DNA from: Endothia cerciana
Lineage: Eukaryota; Ascomycota; Sordariomycetes; Diaporthales; Cryphonectriaceae
DNA length: 64,000 nt
Direction: 5' to 3'
NCBI GenBank assembly: GCA_026119935.1
Contig: JALRMH010000021.1
Location: 310,001-374,000 of the forward strand
A program made the position numbers and the translations under genes. Shown here in pieces: positions 32,214 to 44,182 of the stretch; positions within the stretch are counted from its first letter, which is position 1, and every line of letters starts with the position of its first letter. The notes under the pieces were generated by a model. The model searched no databases, was not told where the DNA came from, and was given only the letters and a program-made list of their open reading frames with translations.

Positions 32214-34220
32214 TCAGTAGCCATTGGCCGTCACAGCATTGACGGCCAGGATTTCCAATCTCCCGGCATAGAACTTCATGAGATGGCACACCGGGTCCCC
32301 CCAGACCTGCGTTCTCAGCTGCTCGTCCGTAGTAACCTGTGCCACGACCCCCTCGTTCAGCCTCTCCTCGACCGTCTTCTTTCCCTTCAGCCTCGCCCTC
32401 GGGTCCCCCGAGCGCAGGATCACGATCCGCCCGGCGTTGCTGAGCGTGCAGGGCGGAACTTTCCACACCGGCCCCTTGTGTGGCAGGTCTGCCCCGCTGT
32501 CGTTGCCGGCTTTGTTGCTCTTGGTCACCTTGTTCCCCTTGGCGGACTTTCCGGACTTGGCGGACACCAATGAGCTCCTCGACTTCGACTTCTTGGGGTC
32601 CGGGTCGGGCCCCGAGAGTAACAGCGCTGGCGCGGACCTGGACTTCTCGGCTGCCATGTTTGCCGCCAGGGTTCTGGCCGCCAGGGCCGGCACGGGCGTC
32701 GCGAAGAGCTCCAGCAAGCTCCGCACGTAGGCCTTGTCGGCCCTCGCGACCGGATCCCCCTCGTTCACGAAGCTCAGGAACAGGCTCTTCCTGAGCTCCG
32801 GCGCGGGGGGCTTCTGCAGCGGCAGGAGCGAGATGGGCGGCGTGCCAAACGTGACGCAGTGCACGCGCTTGAAGCTCGCCGTGAGCGAGTTCAGCTCCGA
32901 CCGGGCGGCCGGGCTGGTCGAGAGCATGTGCGCGTAGAGCAGGGCCGCGACGGCGCCGCCGGCCGAGTGGCCCGTGATGAGGAGGCTGCTGGAGCGGCGG
33001 GTCGGGTTCTCTTGCACGAGCTGGCGGAGGCGCGCGGCGACGGGCGCGACCATCCGCCGGGCGACGGAAAGGAAGCCTGCGTGGCAGTAGTTGCCGTAGT
33101 CGTCCTGTTTCCTGGTGTCAGCACCGGGCCAGGACCCTTCGTGCCTCGGGGGCGGAGAACTCACCAGGAACCCGACGGGCGAGATTGGGCTCGTGTTCAG
33201 GTTCACCGTCCAGTCCGCGAACGATGAGGTGCCCCTGATCGCAAAGACGATCGTGTTCATATCGTCCATGGGCACCGACTTGATGACCATCGCCTTCGTG
33301 CCGGTCCGGGAGTCCGAGTCGACGTGGACGTCCTTCTCCTTGCCGCGAGGCTTCTCGTAGACCCGCTCCGAGTACCGCGCAGCCAGGCACACCAATGGCC
33401 ATGTCGGGATGTATAGTTTGAGGGGCGGAAGGTCCATAGGCAGCCGCGCGTTGGCATACAACTCGACCTTGGCGAAATAATTCCCGGATATCACGCTTGC
33501 CGCCACGGCGGTGGTCTGACCCTTGGGATGGTCGTTTTCCCTCTTCGTCTGCTGGTCTCTCTTCGGCTTGCCAGCTAGCCTCCCCCGTGCTGCGGCGTCG
33601 TCTGTGGATGTGGACTTCGAGCCCGGCTGGTACGTGAAGAGGTCCCTCTCATTCCCGGCAAACTTGTCCCGATCGATGAGAGTCATGAGATCGTTGAACC
33701 TCTCGTACATGCGATCCGTCACTGCGCATCCCGAAGCAAGCGTTCTACTGCCTTGACCGGCCCCTTGCTCCAGGAGAGCGGGGAGTACTCCGGGTATGGC
33801 CTGGGTTGTGAGGTTGACGGCAGATCCGACGACCAGCTTCGTCAGGGCACAGCTGCTCCCCGCCGGCCCTGCTTGGGCAGGTTCCGACGGAGGGCTCTGT
33901 AGCAGATAGTAGTGCTGGTTCACCACGATGGGGGCCTGTTGAGTCGGCTGCTGCGGATACGCCGGAGGGGGCGGTCCGGCGGTCCATCCCGGGGGTGACG
34001 GCAGGTATCCGGCGAGCTCGGAGTCTGAGCACGGCGCACCTTGACCAGTGACGCCGGAGGTTTGAGGGGCGTGGTACTGTGGTGGCGATGCGTGAGGCTG
34101 TTGGGATGGAGGCAAAGAAGCAGGTGCCGGTGCTGGCCTCGAGTCCTTGATTGGGACCGGGGGCGGCCCGTCCGGCAGTGGAGGCAGGTCCTTCGATTTT
34201 CTCCGCGCAAACAGGCCCAT
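32214..34220 (-). CDS. Class 3 lipase (alpha/beta hydrolase)
   Basis: About 648 aa after removal of a 60-nt intron at 33105-33164, which joins PVGFL to DDYGNYCHAGFL, the usual lipase-3 spacing. Visible parts: a Pro-rich N-terminus (1-140), a helical region, VFAIRGTSSFADWTVNL (oxyanion strand), CHAGFL, the nucleophile elbow ITGHSAGG with Ser near 398, FGTPP, VNEGDPV with the likely acid, and a C-terminal HLMKFY with the likely His. Lipase-3 enzymes hydrolyse triacylglycerols or other acyl esters. No signal peptide, so an intracellular role is likely. The ATG at 34220 (MGLFARR) is preferred over one 21 codons upstream. The intron is stop-free and a multiple of three, so unspliced RNA would still be translatable. 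A Ser/Lys-rich insert of about 60 residues lies between the acid and the His. Confidence 0.9.
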   Translation of the reverse strand: MGLFARRKSKDLPPLPDGPPPVPIKDSRPAPAPASLPPSQQPHASPPQYHAPQTSGVTGQGAPCSDSELAGYLPSPPGWTAGPPPPAYPQQPTQQAPIVVNQHYYLLQSPPSEPAQAGPAGSSCALTKLVVGSAVNLTTQAIPGVLPALLEQGAGQGSRTLASGCAVTDRMYERFNDLMTLIDRDKFAGNERDLFTYQPGSKSTSTDDAAARGRLAGKPKRDQQTKRENDHPKGQTTAVAASVISGNYFAKVELYANARLPMDLPPLKLYIPTWPLVCLAARYSERVYEKPRGKEKDVHVDSDSRTGTKAMVIKSVPMDDMNTIVFAIRGTSSFADWTVNLNTSPISPVGFLVSSPPPRHEGSWPGADTRKQDDYGNYCHAGFLSVARRMVAPVAARLRQLVQENPTRRSSSLLITGHSAGGAVAALLYAHMLSTSPAARSELNSLTASFKRVHCVTFGTPPISLLPLQKPPAPELRKSLFLSFVNEGDPVARADKAYVRSLLELFATPVPALAARTLAANMAAEKSRSAPALLLSGPDPDPKKSKSRSSLVSAKSGKSAKGNKVTKSNKAGNDSGADLPHKGPVWKVPPCTLSNAGRIVILRSGDPRARLKGKKTVEERLNEGVVAQVTTDEQLRTQVWGDPVCHLMKFYAGRLEILAVNAVTANGY

Positions 34221-37200
34221 TTTCAAACATTCAGACGCTATCACTGTCAGGAGACAAGACTTGGTCACATGACAAGCGTTCACAAAGTAGGTCGAAGCAC
34301 TTCAATCAGCCAGTACTGTTGAGATCCGGTGGCCAGCGTGGGCATCGCGCTGACGCGTCTTCAGCCTTCATCTAGGACGAAAAAGTCTCAACACCAAGGG
34401 TAGGGTGAAGGAGAAGGAGAAGGAAGCGGATAAGAACCAGGACTTCACTATCGCAAGAGTAAAGTGTCAGAACGATCGACAGGGAGAAAGAGTAGGCACA
34501 CACAACGATGTAGAAGGCCGGGGACAGGGCAGGCTCGGCTCCCACCCAGCCACCCCACAAGTAGCGTTGACGCACACACGCAGGTAACCGCTTCGCGACC
34601 AAAAGGGGCTTGGCAGCTTTATGCAGGGCGGTGCGCGGCCCCTGTAGCGAGTCCACCACAGGTCCTGATTCGCTTCGGGCGCCTTGTACTGCCCCAATCG
34701 GACACCCTCGCGGTGGCCGGCTCGAGAACGTCACCTCCACCACGAGGGATAGCGACGAACCACGCGTGTGAGATAGAGGCTGGTGCATGACTCTGCATGT
34801 GATCTCCGGTGAGAGTCTTCCGCGAAATCTACGAGGTAGTACGGGAACGCTCTAGGCTGCCTGTCTGCAGAGAGGACAGCTCTTGTCCTTGCGGCATCGA
34901 CACATGTGCCACGATGTTTGGTGGGAATAGTTCTATGACGGGCTTGGTTGAGGGTGTCGTATCGGGCACATACATAGGCTCGTCAGACATGCTTGTGAGG
35001 CCCCGAATGAACCTTATCGACGCCACACATGCAGCCCGGGCAGCCGTACCGTTTCATGCAGGTGCATGGCCGCCCGAATGTTGGATTGTGGGAGGGCGCG
35101 GGGATTTCAAAGTCGACCCAACCGGCCTCGCGGACACTCCCGTCGACGATGCTAGCAGCTTGGCCGCAGATGATCATCGAGCTAAGAATGGTTTCCCGAC
35201 GCATTGGAGCTTCTTTCAGCCCAGGGTTCGCCTAGAAGTTCGGTGCGCTTGGATAACCTTGCACCTCGGGCTGGGTTTGGGTATTTCCTGATGCCTCCAG
35301 GGATCGACTATTTAAGGCATTGGTGCCCAAGGTCGGCTTGAGTCGACAGGCATGGTGTGAAATCATCCGCCTCACCGGCACGGGTGAGAAAAGTCCTGTC
35401 TTGACAAATACCATATCGAAGGCGACCAAGCCTGTTAAGGACGTGCACTCGGACAATCACATGTCGAAGTGGATCGCGGATATCGCAAAGGTAAAGCTGG
35501 ATTTCGCAGAAGCGACTTCACCAAACACTGAGTCGCACTGGCACCTGGACAGGTCTTGGTCACATGCCGGGGGCGCTCGGCCTGCTGTTGAAGTGCTACT
35601 GGGCACGGCGAACCTCCGACCACCGCCTTGGTTCGCCGCCAGGTTGATCTTGCGTGGACGAGGCTGATTATAGCAGAAGGAAGATATAGCCAACGACTTA
35701 GGGGCCTGTGTGGGATAATATACCATGGGTTGATCTTCGCTACGGGAAGTGCTGGTCGTTGCGGAAGTTGTAGGCGGCGGTCGGGGATGGGTCCAGTAGA
35801 AGTCGGCGCATGTATCGTGGGCCACTGGCCTGAGTCGTGAACAAAGGCGGTCAAGCCTGGCCGCCGCCCTTCTCGGAGCTCGCAACGATGAGGGAAAGCA
35901 GAGGAGGCAATGGAGAGCAAAGACAACTTTGTTGAACTGGCGTTGAACTGGCGCTGATCTCACCAACACAATACTCTATACTGCATTAATGTGATTAGCG
36001 CTCTCGGTTTGGGAGGACCGGAAGTAGAGGCGTCACCACCACCTCCCCAGTCAAAACGTGCTCAGAGGTGCCGCGAGCGATAAAGAATGGGAAGGCTGCA
36101 CGTAGACCTGGAGCCGATAAAACATCCTCGGGTAAGTTCGACATACCTCTTCGTCAGCCATCACGTCTGGTTTCGGAAGAGACCTCGCGACCATCTGCCT
36201 CGCCTTCGACTGCACCGTCTTGCATAGGCTCGCTCGCTCTCGGCTATCACGCCCACAGTCACCTCGGCTGGAGCTGTCTTAGCCTCTAGACTCTCGCTCC
36301 CAGCCGTCCGGTCCTTGGGTGCTGAGTGAGCGTCCACTAGAGCGCCTCCAATGAGCATACCGACGACGCGTCGCAGATCCGTGAGTGTCATGTCCTCTGC
36401 AACATTTTGCGCAAATGTGCTTTTCCTTGTGTGAAAAGGAGATATGCCTGTAGCGGGGTAAGGTTAGACGAGAGCAGGTTTAGATGAAGGGGCGGCGAAA
36501 GTGCCTCGTGTTGATGACCCCTTCAACGACGTCTTAACAGTCACACAGAGGCTTGTCAAGGTTGGTGGATGTTGTTGCTGCGTGAGGAGAGCGTGCCTGA
36601 GGGCTCTCGAAATAAAACGTTCATACCGGGAGGTTAGTTACAGGGCGAGGGGACCAGTTCAGATCCGAGAGGCAGCGGCGGTCCTCCCGGCTAAAAGGGA
36701 CGTAGACGCTGTTCTTTCCAGGGTGAATGGTCGCTGACCGGCCAGATCTGATCGAGAACTCCGTTGTCATGGCAAATCGGATGGTTGATCATGTTGTAAG
36801 ATAAGCTGTTGGTATAGGATGCCTCATTGTATTTGGCGCGCTTCTGGTGCTATCACGGGTAATGCGACAAATCTGCTGCGAAGCACGATCGCGATCACCG
36901 TCATCATCATCGAGGCTGTGTTCCAGCCGGCGTGCCCTGTGTCTAATATGAAAATTGGGCCGTTGAAGTTATAGAGAAGATGAAGGGGTGTCGACTGACG
37001 TTGAGTCTTGTACCATAATTCCTATGGTAAAAGTTCCAATCTGCATGGGGTACCGGCCCGTGTCATGCAGGCGGACCCCCTGGAGGGGCCTGAGGGAACC
37101 CTGGCACTTCATGCCCTGCCACGCTAAACCACGGGCGGGCCAACCCTGGAGCAGCGCTGCCAATTGGATTGCCAGATCTGTGGCCCGAGCTTCAGAAACG

Positions 37201-37388
37201 GGGACAGCAAAGGACCAGGCAGGATGTGACAGGATAAGGAGCTCGTTGATTCATGCCTGCGTGTCTGGCGTTGTCGTGTCTTCCGGTGCCAGCCAGGGAT
37301 GACCACTTCAACCACAACCACAACCCGGTCCATCGTGACAAAACCTGATCCGGCCGTCGCATCGCACCGACATGCCTCTACAGACGCT
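34221..37388. other. Intergenic region (about 3.2 kb), no gene recognised
   Basis: ORFs up to about 170 codons occur on both strands, but none shows domain motifs, plausible splice-joined exons or sustained GC-rich third positions. It contains the divergent promoters of the lipase and FHIP genes. Confidence 0.5.
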
Positions 37389-40300
37389 ATGGACTTCGTA
37401 AGGCCGACCTGACCTCAACCACCTCGGCATACCTACACAGGGCACCAGAACCGACTGACATGCGTCGCAGTGGTCGAGACTAATCGCGAACACCCCTCTG
37501 GCCGAGAACTCGCGACGAGATGCTGCGAGGGACCCCGTCAGGCGCCTGCGCCGCTTCGAGAAGGAATATGGCCATCTGCTGGTATACACTGCCTCCCCAC
37601 CGTGGCCGCGGGCTTCTGCGCTGACTGACTGCCTCCCCCAGCATGCATGGCGCACCTCGCCCAACCTCGCCAAAGACTACGACGCCGCCGAAGACGTCGA
37701 GGAATCACTGCAAGAGTTGACCCACATCCTCAGCGACGAGACCCGGAGACCGCTCCCGCATACCTGCATCGCCTTCTCGGCCACCAAGCAGCTGTACCTG
37801 CCCATCGCCAAGATCGCAACGACCTCGTACAATGAGTGGATCATAAAAGAGGCCGTCTTGTTCTTTGCAACCCTCGTGGAGAGTGAGGAGGAGGCCTTTG
37901 TCGAGGGCGAGGCGTTTGCCGCCAGCCTGACAAATCTGCTTGTCAAGATCACCGGTGCCAACAGTATACGCCTTGGCTCAGATACGGAGGCCCGTGTGGT
38001 CGAGCTGGCCTTCAACATCACCACCAAGATCCGGCTGGAACCCAACATCCTGCCGGCATGGTTCAAGACGCATCGCACAGGACAGCAGGATGACCGGAGC
38101 CAGGACGACCGTGACAAGTTCGAGGGGAGGACAAAGAAGGAGGACTTCCCCCTTTTCTACCTCCTCGTCGACTACATCCACCACGAGGGCAAGGTCGGCG
38201 ACTTCGCGAGGACAGGCCTGCTCTACATTATTGAGGCGGCCTCGAACTCCGTGGAGCTGGAGCAGTGGATCGTGGAGAGTGACCTCTCAACGCTCATGGC
38301 TACGGGTCTCGGTGCGCTCTACAGCCAGCTGAGCGGAAAGTTGGTCATCGACTACCCGCCCCAGGACCTTCCTCCAATCCTGGCCTTTTCTGACTATCAG
38401 CCTCCCGTTCCGACCCTCGAGATCGTGCCGTCGACGTCGCCGGAATTCCAAGCTCACCTGGAGACCTTCTTGTCACATTTGGTCTTCTGGCAGGATGTGC
38501 TGAATCATTGCAAGTCGGTCGAGGTCAAGTCGACATTGCTCGAGCATTTCCAGATCATTTTCCTGCAACAGTTACTGTGAGCTCCTCAGGCCTCCCCTCG
38601 CCTCTATGGATGCCGTACTCACTCGTTTCCCCCAGCTATCCTTCCCTGCTGGAGTCTTCTGACATTGATGGTGGCTCTTCAGTTGCCGTTTTGACCTATC
38701 TCCGCCAGATTCTCGAGTCCCTGGATCATCCTGACATGATCAACCTCATCCTTCATTACCTGCTGGGCCTACCCGACGTGGTCACGGCGACCCCTGAGGC
38801 GACCTCCAACTCCGTCAGTAAGGCCAGAAAACGGAAGTCTATGGATCTGGCAACAATGATGGCTTCGAAGGCCGACGATGCCGCTGACCCTCTTCTGTTC
38901 ACTCTCGTCGACCTGATTCTTGCGTGCCTCCGGTCCTCCAGCAACCAGACCATCCATGTTACCCTCCAACTGGTGTCGGCGGTCTTGAAGAGGCACCACC
39001 GGTATGCAGTGATGACTTTGGTGCGGACCGAAAACCTCTATGGAGAAGTTGCGCATCGTACCGTTGGTGCTCAGCAGCAAGAGCTCGAATTTCTGATGTC
39101 GCTTGCCAGCAGCATTGGCGGCCAAGACAACTTTGACGACGTGTACGAGAATATCCTCAAGGATACGACCGCCAGGATTGAAAGCCACCCATGCTCTCTG
39201 CAGCTCATCGCACCTAAGGTTTCCACAGCCAACCACAAACTTCCCACAGTTCCGGACTCCTTGCCAGGGGCTCCCCGAGACGTCCGCTCGCACACGATAC
39301 GAGCCGACGATCCACTCCTCACCGCCCTGCTCGACCACCTCGAGCTGTTTTTCCTAAACCCTGTCGAAACTAACCTCGGAATTACGGAAACCTTCTTCGA
39401 TCTAGCAGTCTGCGGCTTCATGAATATCGAAGGCTGGCTTCTGAGAGCACCAGAAAAGTACATCTACGATACCGATGATTCCTACCATCCCGTGTCTCCA
39501 ACGGGAGATGCCGAAGACCCTCTCGACCTCGATGCAGAGGATATCCTCTCCGACGATCCCAAGAAGCTCGATCAGATCAACAAGTGCCGACGCAGACCCG
39601 TCTGGTCCCCGTCCGACCTCCCACGGTTTCTCAATATCCTCCAACTTCTTTCTGATGAGGTTGCCACTTTCCGCGGGTCGATACCACGGTTCAGCGATCT
39701 GCTCCAACAACGACGCGAAGCCTTTCAGATTGCCGACTCTACCCCTCCGCCCGCTCCGAGATACCAGGCGCCTCCGCCCGGCACCTCGGGGCAAGGCACC
39801 CCGGGACCAGCACCCTCTAGTATCCACACCTCCAGAAGTGGCTCACCCGTAAGAGCAGGCGGGTTTGAAGGCTTCGCCCAGCGACTGCTCAAAGACCTAA
39901 ATGACCTAGGCACGCCCAGCCGTGCGAACAGCCCGCGTGGTCGTAATACTGGTAGTCCAGGCGCAAGCGGAGGGTTTGGGATAGGCACGCCATCGTCCCT
40001 CAACAAGCCCCCACCGGTGCCGCCAAAGGACCTCCCGTACGATACACCGTCCAAGGGAGGTGCGGCCATGACAAGGTCATTCTCTCCGGCAGGCGGTCAG
40101 AAGTCCGAAGAGGATCCCGTCAAAGCAAGTCAAGCCGCTGCATTCCAGGCTATTGATCAGCAGATTTTGGCGAGGAAAATAGGCATCTCGACCAAGAAGA
40201 AGGCGGAGATGGCGCCACTTCAGCTTGGCGGAAGGATCGAGGAAGAGCCGCGGCAAGATGGTGGCAATTTCGTGGAGGAAGAAGAGAAGCCGCCGCCGCC

Positions 40301-40562
40301 GCCACCTGCCAAGGACGACCAGCCAACACCAGCACAAGCTGCCGGGCAGGCCGGCAGTTCACCATCAGGTGTCGCCATAGATGACATGCAGGCAACGATC
40401 ATGAGCCCCGAGCGCAATGAGCGCAGAATGCCGCCAGAGGAGAAGAAGGTCTCTGTTTCACATGTTCTCACCAACGTTATTGTCCTCCAGTCGTTCCTGT
40501 TCGAGCTGGCGGCACTTGTTCAGGTCAGAGCTGGTCTCTTTGACGAGGTGCGCTACGTGTAG
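37389..40562 (+). CDS. fhipA: FHIP-family protein (FTS-Hook-interacting, RAI16-like)
   Basis: Exons 37389-37397, 37471-37581, 37642-38576 and 38636-40562 join in phase to 993 aa. Exon 1 codes only MDF; exon 2 starts WSRL and holds the block RRLRRFEKEYGHLL typical of the family start. The RAI16/FHIP helical repeat domain covers about 40-600, with ELTHILSD, FFATLVESEEE, RTGLLYIIEAAS, VLTYLRQILESLDHPDMI and LNILQLLSDEVATFRGSIPRF. A Pro/Ser/Gly-rich linker (about 610-870) follows, and a conserved C-terminal helix ends VQVRAGLFDEVRYV. In Aspergillus, FhipA with FTS and Hook links early endosomes to dynein. In this window it is one of two microtubule-transport genes. An alternative donor at 40513 could join a short 3' exon, but the ORF end matches the family end better. 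Confidence 0.9.
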
Positions 40563-41281
40563 TCACGTGCATGCAGCTAAGGCCCAATTTTGTGTCCTGT
40601 CTGTCTTTCTTGCATCCAGCCGCCAGGCTGTTGGCGTCAAGATCAATGAATACCCTTTCTAGCTGCTGATGACGCGGCTTTCGTTCTTGCGATTTTCACT
40701 TGCCACTGCTTGGACCCGAACAGACCACGACTGGAGCGGGGGTATATGCATCTCTAGATACTGAGCGAGGGGAGCATCTTGCAGGCGTCTGTGATTCCCT
40801 TGTCCCGTTGTTGAGGGCTGTGGTGTTCTCTGGCCTAGCTGAGAAGAGGAGTTGTCACAGCATAGAATTTATGAACAGAATAGGGTAGATGGGTGAAAGA
40901 CTTAGAAGCCTATGCCAAGATCTCTGTTCATTAAGCTGTACTTGTTGTCTTTGAGGATAGGAGTTTCTCCAACCTGAACAGACCTGCCAGTGATTCCGTG
41001 AGGTTGAGAGCAGCTGGTTTGAACTTTTTGCACGGCGGCTCACCTGGACCTCACCTTCAACTCAAACCAACAGCACGTGCCTTCCCCCTTCGCCGTGCAA
41101 CCCACCGCCCTCTGAGCTTCTCGACGTCTCCCAAGCTACAACTCTCACAGACTAGCCCCTGCGCCTTCCAGAGTGTTCGACAAGAGGACTCTAACAGTGC
41201 TGCGGTCCTGTTCTCGTCGACTTTCACCATGTCCTACCAATTCAGCCCTCTCCCATTCAATCACCAACAACTGCCATCATC
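40563..41281. other. Intergenic region
   Basis: Tandem spacer between two plus-strand genes. No ORF supported. Confidence 0.55.
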
Positions 41282-41354
41282 ATGCCAGGCTCACACAAAC
41301 TCACGCCCGTTGCCTCCCCCGCCAACAAGGACGACGGCCAGGCGCTGGAACCTC

Positions 41355-41385
<31 letters not shown>

Positions 41386-41974
41386 TCCCAGAGAGCTCCT
41401 TGACCCCAACTCCCCCATCACGGCCGAGGTCTTCAGGGCCCTCAACAGGGCGCACAGGGAGCGGTCGGAGAGGCTGACGGAGGAGAGGGAGAGGGACGAC
41501 GTGGAGCTGGACCGGTGAGTCTCAGCGGTGCCCCGCGCGTCCTGCTCGCCTCCCTTGGTGTACTGACATGTTGGCCCGCTTGTGTGCGCAGAAGTTTACA
41601 ACATCGTGGTGCTGAAGAAGAAGCCCGACGGCAGCGGCCCAAACGACACCGGCGACCAGGCCGGCGCGGAGTGTGGGAGCAGCACCGCGGAGATGAAGGT
41701 CGCGCTTGACCACCTCGCCGAGGCGGGGAGGAGGCACATGAAGGAGGCAGAGGCGATCATCCGGGGGACACAGGAGCTGCGCAGGTGAGTCCCAGCACAT
41801 CAATCTTGAGGTGCCCATTTTAGGCTAGCATTGAGCTGCCCCCCCCCCCCCCTCACTCTTGGCTTGGAAGCGAAGTGGGCTTTCCTTACTGACGTTTCGG
41901 CTGGCTTGGCTTCTCTTAGAATGATGAACCTCGTGGCCGGCACGGACACAGGACACGCTGAGCCGGAGCATTGA
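41282..41974 (+). CDS. Small unknown protein, three exons, first splice out of phase
   Basis: Three blocks have strong coding character. Exon 1 (41282-41514) has an Ala-Pro repeat (GCGCCC units at 41365-41388) and the helix AEVFRALNRAHRERSERL. Exon 2 (41592-41784) has STAEMKVALDHLAEAGRRHM and AEAIIRGTQELR, with almost every third base G or C. Exon 3 (41920-41974) ends MMNLVAGTDTGHAEPEH. Exons 2 and 3 join in phase through a 135-nt intron with a long C run. The only good donor for exon 1 (GTGAGT at 41515) and acceptor (GCGCAG at 41591) leave the downstream blocks out of frame by one. Either a base is wrong or lost, or an alternative form ends early at 41709. Predominantly helical, possibly coiled coil; family not recognised. 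Confidence 0.5.
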
Positions 41975-42374
41975 CGAGTTGGTGCTGTCGTAGGGCAGCA
42001 TCCTCTGATGTAAAGTTGAATTCATCTCGACGGAAGGGAGAAGGAGAAAAAAAGGTGTTTGTTGCGCGGTCGAGGCTGTCGGATCCGACTGAACCGGTTC
42101 TCCTGTTATGCGGACGGTGTTTTAAGCCGGTCTGTCCGGTAGGGAGGTGGACGTCTTCGTGACTTCATGGTCCAATGATTCTGCACTTAAGTGAAAACAT
42201 CATCCTCTGCACAGCCTGTAGCAGATACGTGATCCCACCTTTCTGATCTGTCTTGTCTTTGTGATGCTATAAGTAGCCATGCGCAACTTTCTATGATACA
42301 CAGCTATGCTCACCGACTTCCACGGTGGCTTCGCCAGCTGTCTATCAGGAAACCCGAACTTGCATTGCCATCTA
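41975..42374. other. Convergent 3' spacer
   Basis: 400 nt between the 3' ends of the small gene and the second P450 gene. Nothing recognised. Confidence 0.55.
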
Positions 42375-44182
42375 TCATGCCTTGCGGGGATGAAGCTTGA
42401 CCATCAGCGGCGGTTTCTTCCACAGGCCGATAATCTTGCATGCACGGTTCCAGTCCTCTATCTCCTTCGACTCCAGCTCCAGGTCGTATGCAAACAGGAT
42501 CTTGGCAACTGTCACGCGCATCTCGAGATAGGCAAGGTTGATCCCCAGACACCCTCTGGGCCCGGTCGAGAACGGCTGGAATGCCCTCTTGTCGTCGTCC
42601 AAGCCCTCCCCGATCCATCGTTCGGGCCTGAACGATTCTGGATCCTTCCAGTACTTCGGGTGTCTCGCCAGGGTGTAGATGTCGCCGGAGACCGTGATGC
42701 CCTCCGGTACGTACTCCCCGTCTATCATGCCCCCTGGACAGTCTCGCGGCAACCCGATGGCCACGGGCGGGGAGATCCTGAGCCCTTCCTCGATGACACC
42801 GTGTAGGTACTGACACCTGACCGTCGCATCCCCGGTGATCTCCTCGGGCGACTTGAAGGTGGTCCGGATCTCCTCCTGAAGCCTCGCGTGGCACTCCGGG
42901 GCCTTGAGCAGCCAGAACGTGATGGCCGAGAGCGCCGTGGCGGTCGTCTCGGACCCGGCCACGATCAGAGTCTGGGAGGTGCCCATGATGTAGTTCTCCG
43001 TGACCTCCCTCTTCTTGATCAGGTGGCTGAAGAAGTCCTGGCGTTCCAGTGAGTCGGCGGGCGCGTCGAGCCTCCTCCTGGTCTTGTCGACCGCCATGTC
43101 CCGCGACCTGTCCGACGTGGCGCGCATCTTTGTGAGCCTAGAGCCCCAGATGACCGGGAGGAGCAGCCTCATCCAGAGCCGCTTGTTCATCGAGGACTCC
43201 AAGGCCTGGTATATCGACCAGTCGAGGATGCCCTGCACCCACTCGCTCGATCCTTCGGCCACGGCGCCGAACGGCTCTCCGAAGGCGAGATCACCTTCGA
43301 CGCGGAGGTAAGGTTAGCACTCATCATGACAAGACGGCCTCCTCCACGGGAAAACCAAGGCCGCGCAAAGGGAAACATACCGATGATGTCGAACGTCAGC
43401 CAGTTGTAGGCCTCCACCACATCGACGGCCTTCTTGCCGCCCTGGCCAAGCTCGCCAAGCTTCTTAACCACCAGGTCAACATACTGGTGGACGACCTCCT
43501 CCTGGTCCCTCAACGCGCGCGCGCTAAAGGCGTGCGAGAGGGCCCGCCTCTGCTCGGCATGGACGGCCGGATCGCGCACGGAGGTGATGCGCGGCTCGTC
43601 ACGGTGGTAGGCCTGGGACTTGAGGAACCGCTTCTTGCCCTGCGAGACGTGGCCGTAGATGTCCTGGTATGCTCCCACCGTGGCGAACGAGAGCTCGTTG
43701 GGCCCGATGCGGACGACGTCACCTGGTGGAAAGGTGTCTCAGATCCCGCTCATGCGCGCCGACACAGAATGGACCTCGCCCGGGGTCGGGACTCACCGTA
43801 TCTCTTGAAGAGCTCCTGCATCTTGAAGGTATGCACGCCGCTGGCACTCGACGCCTTCACCCATATCTGTAGTCGCCCGTGTCAGCAAGCGGCCCTGAGG
43901 GGGCCCGGACCGCGTGTTCAAGGCGACATACCTCGGTCAGGGCAGCAAGCCGGGGGCCTGGGTACTTGGCCAGGGGATGGAAGTAGAGCAGGTATATGCA
44001 CCGTGCGAAGAGATACGCCACTCCTAGCTGTGCTCGTGATGGTCATTAGTTCCCGGGATCGCCATGCCTTCTCACAACAAAGAAATGTCACTCAAGACTC
44101 GCCCTGCTGAACGTACAGTGACAAGCGCTAAGGCGGCGCTATGCACTGGCAGTGTTGCGTAGGGCACCTGGACCGACAGCAT
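42375..44182 (-). CDS. Cytochrome P450, CYP65-like (isotrichodermin C-15 hydroxylase-type)
   Basis: Five exons on the minus strand: 44182-44117, 44027-43932, 43866-43797, 43722-43381 and 43294-42375. They join in phase to 497 aa, a normal length. An N-terminal hydrophobic anchor (residues 18-40) is followed by YPGPRLAALT and RYGDVVRIGPNELSF, then ARALRDQEE and NWLTFDIIGDLAFGEPFG. The I-helix is AGSETTAT; ExxR is EGLR in VIEEGLRISPP; the PERF-type motif is RPERW; the haem loop is FSTGPRGCLG with Cys near 438. The order and wording match the fungal family that includes Tri11 and other O-demethylating or hydroxylating P450s of secondary metabolism. No synthase or terpene cyclase lies nearby, so the substrate cannot be inferred. 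A TATA-like ATAAATA lies about 95 nt upstream. Confidence 0.93.

Noticed and set aside
38769..39338. 189-codon minus-strand ORF inside the FHIP gene
   Set aside because: Antisense to a well-conserved exon.
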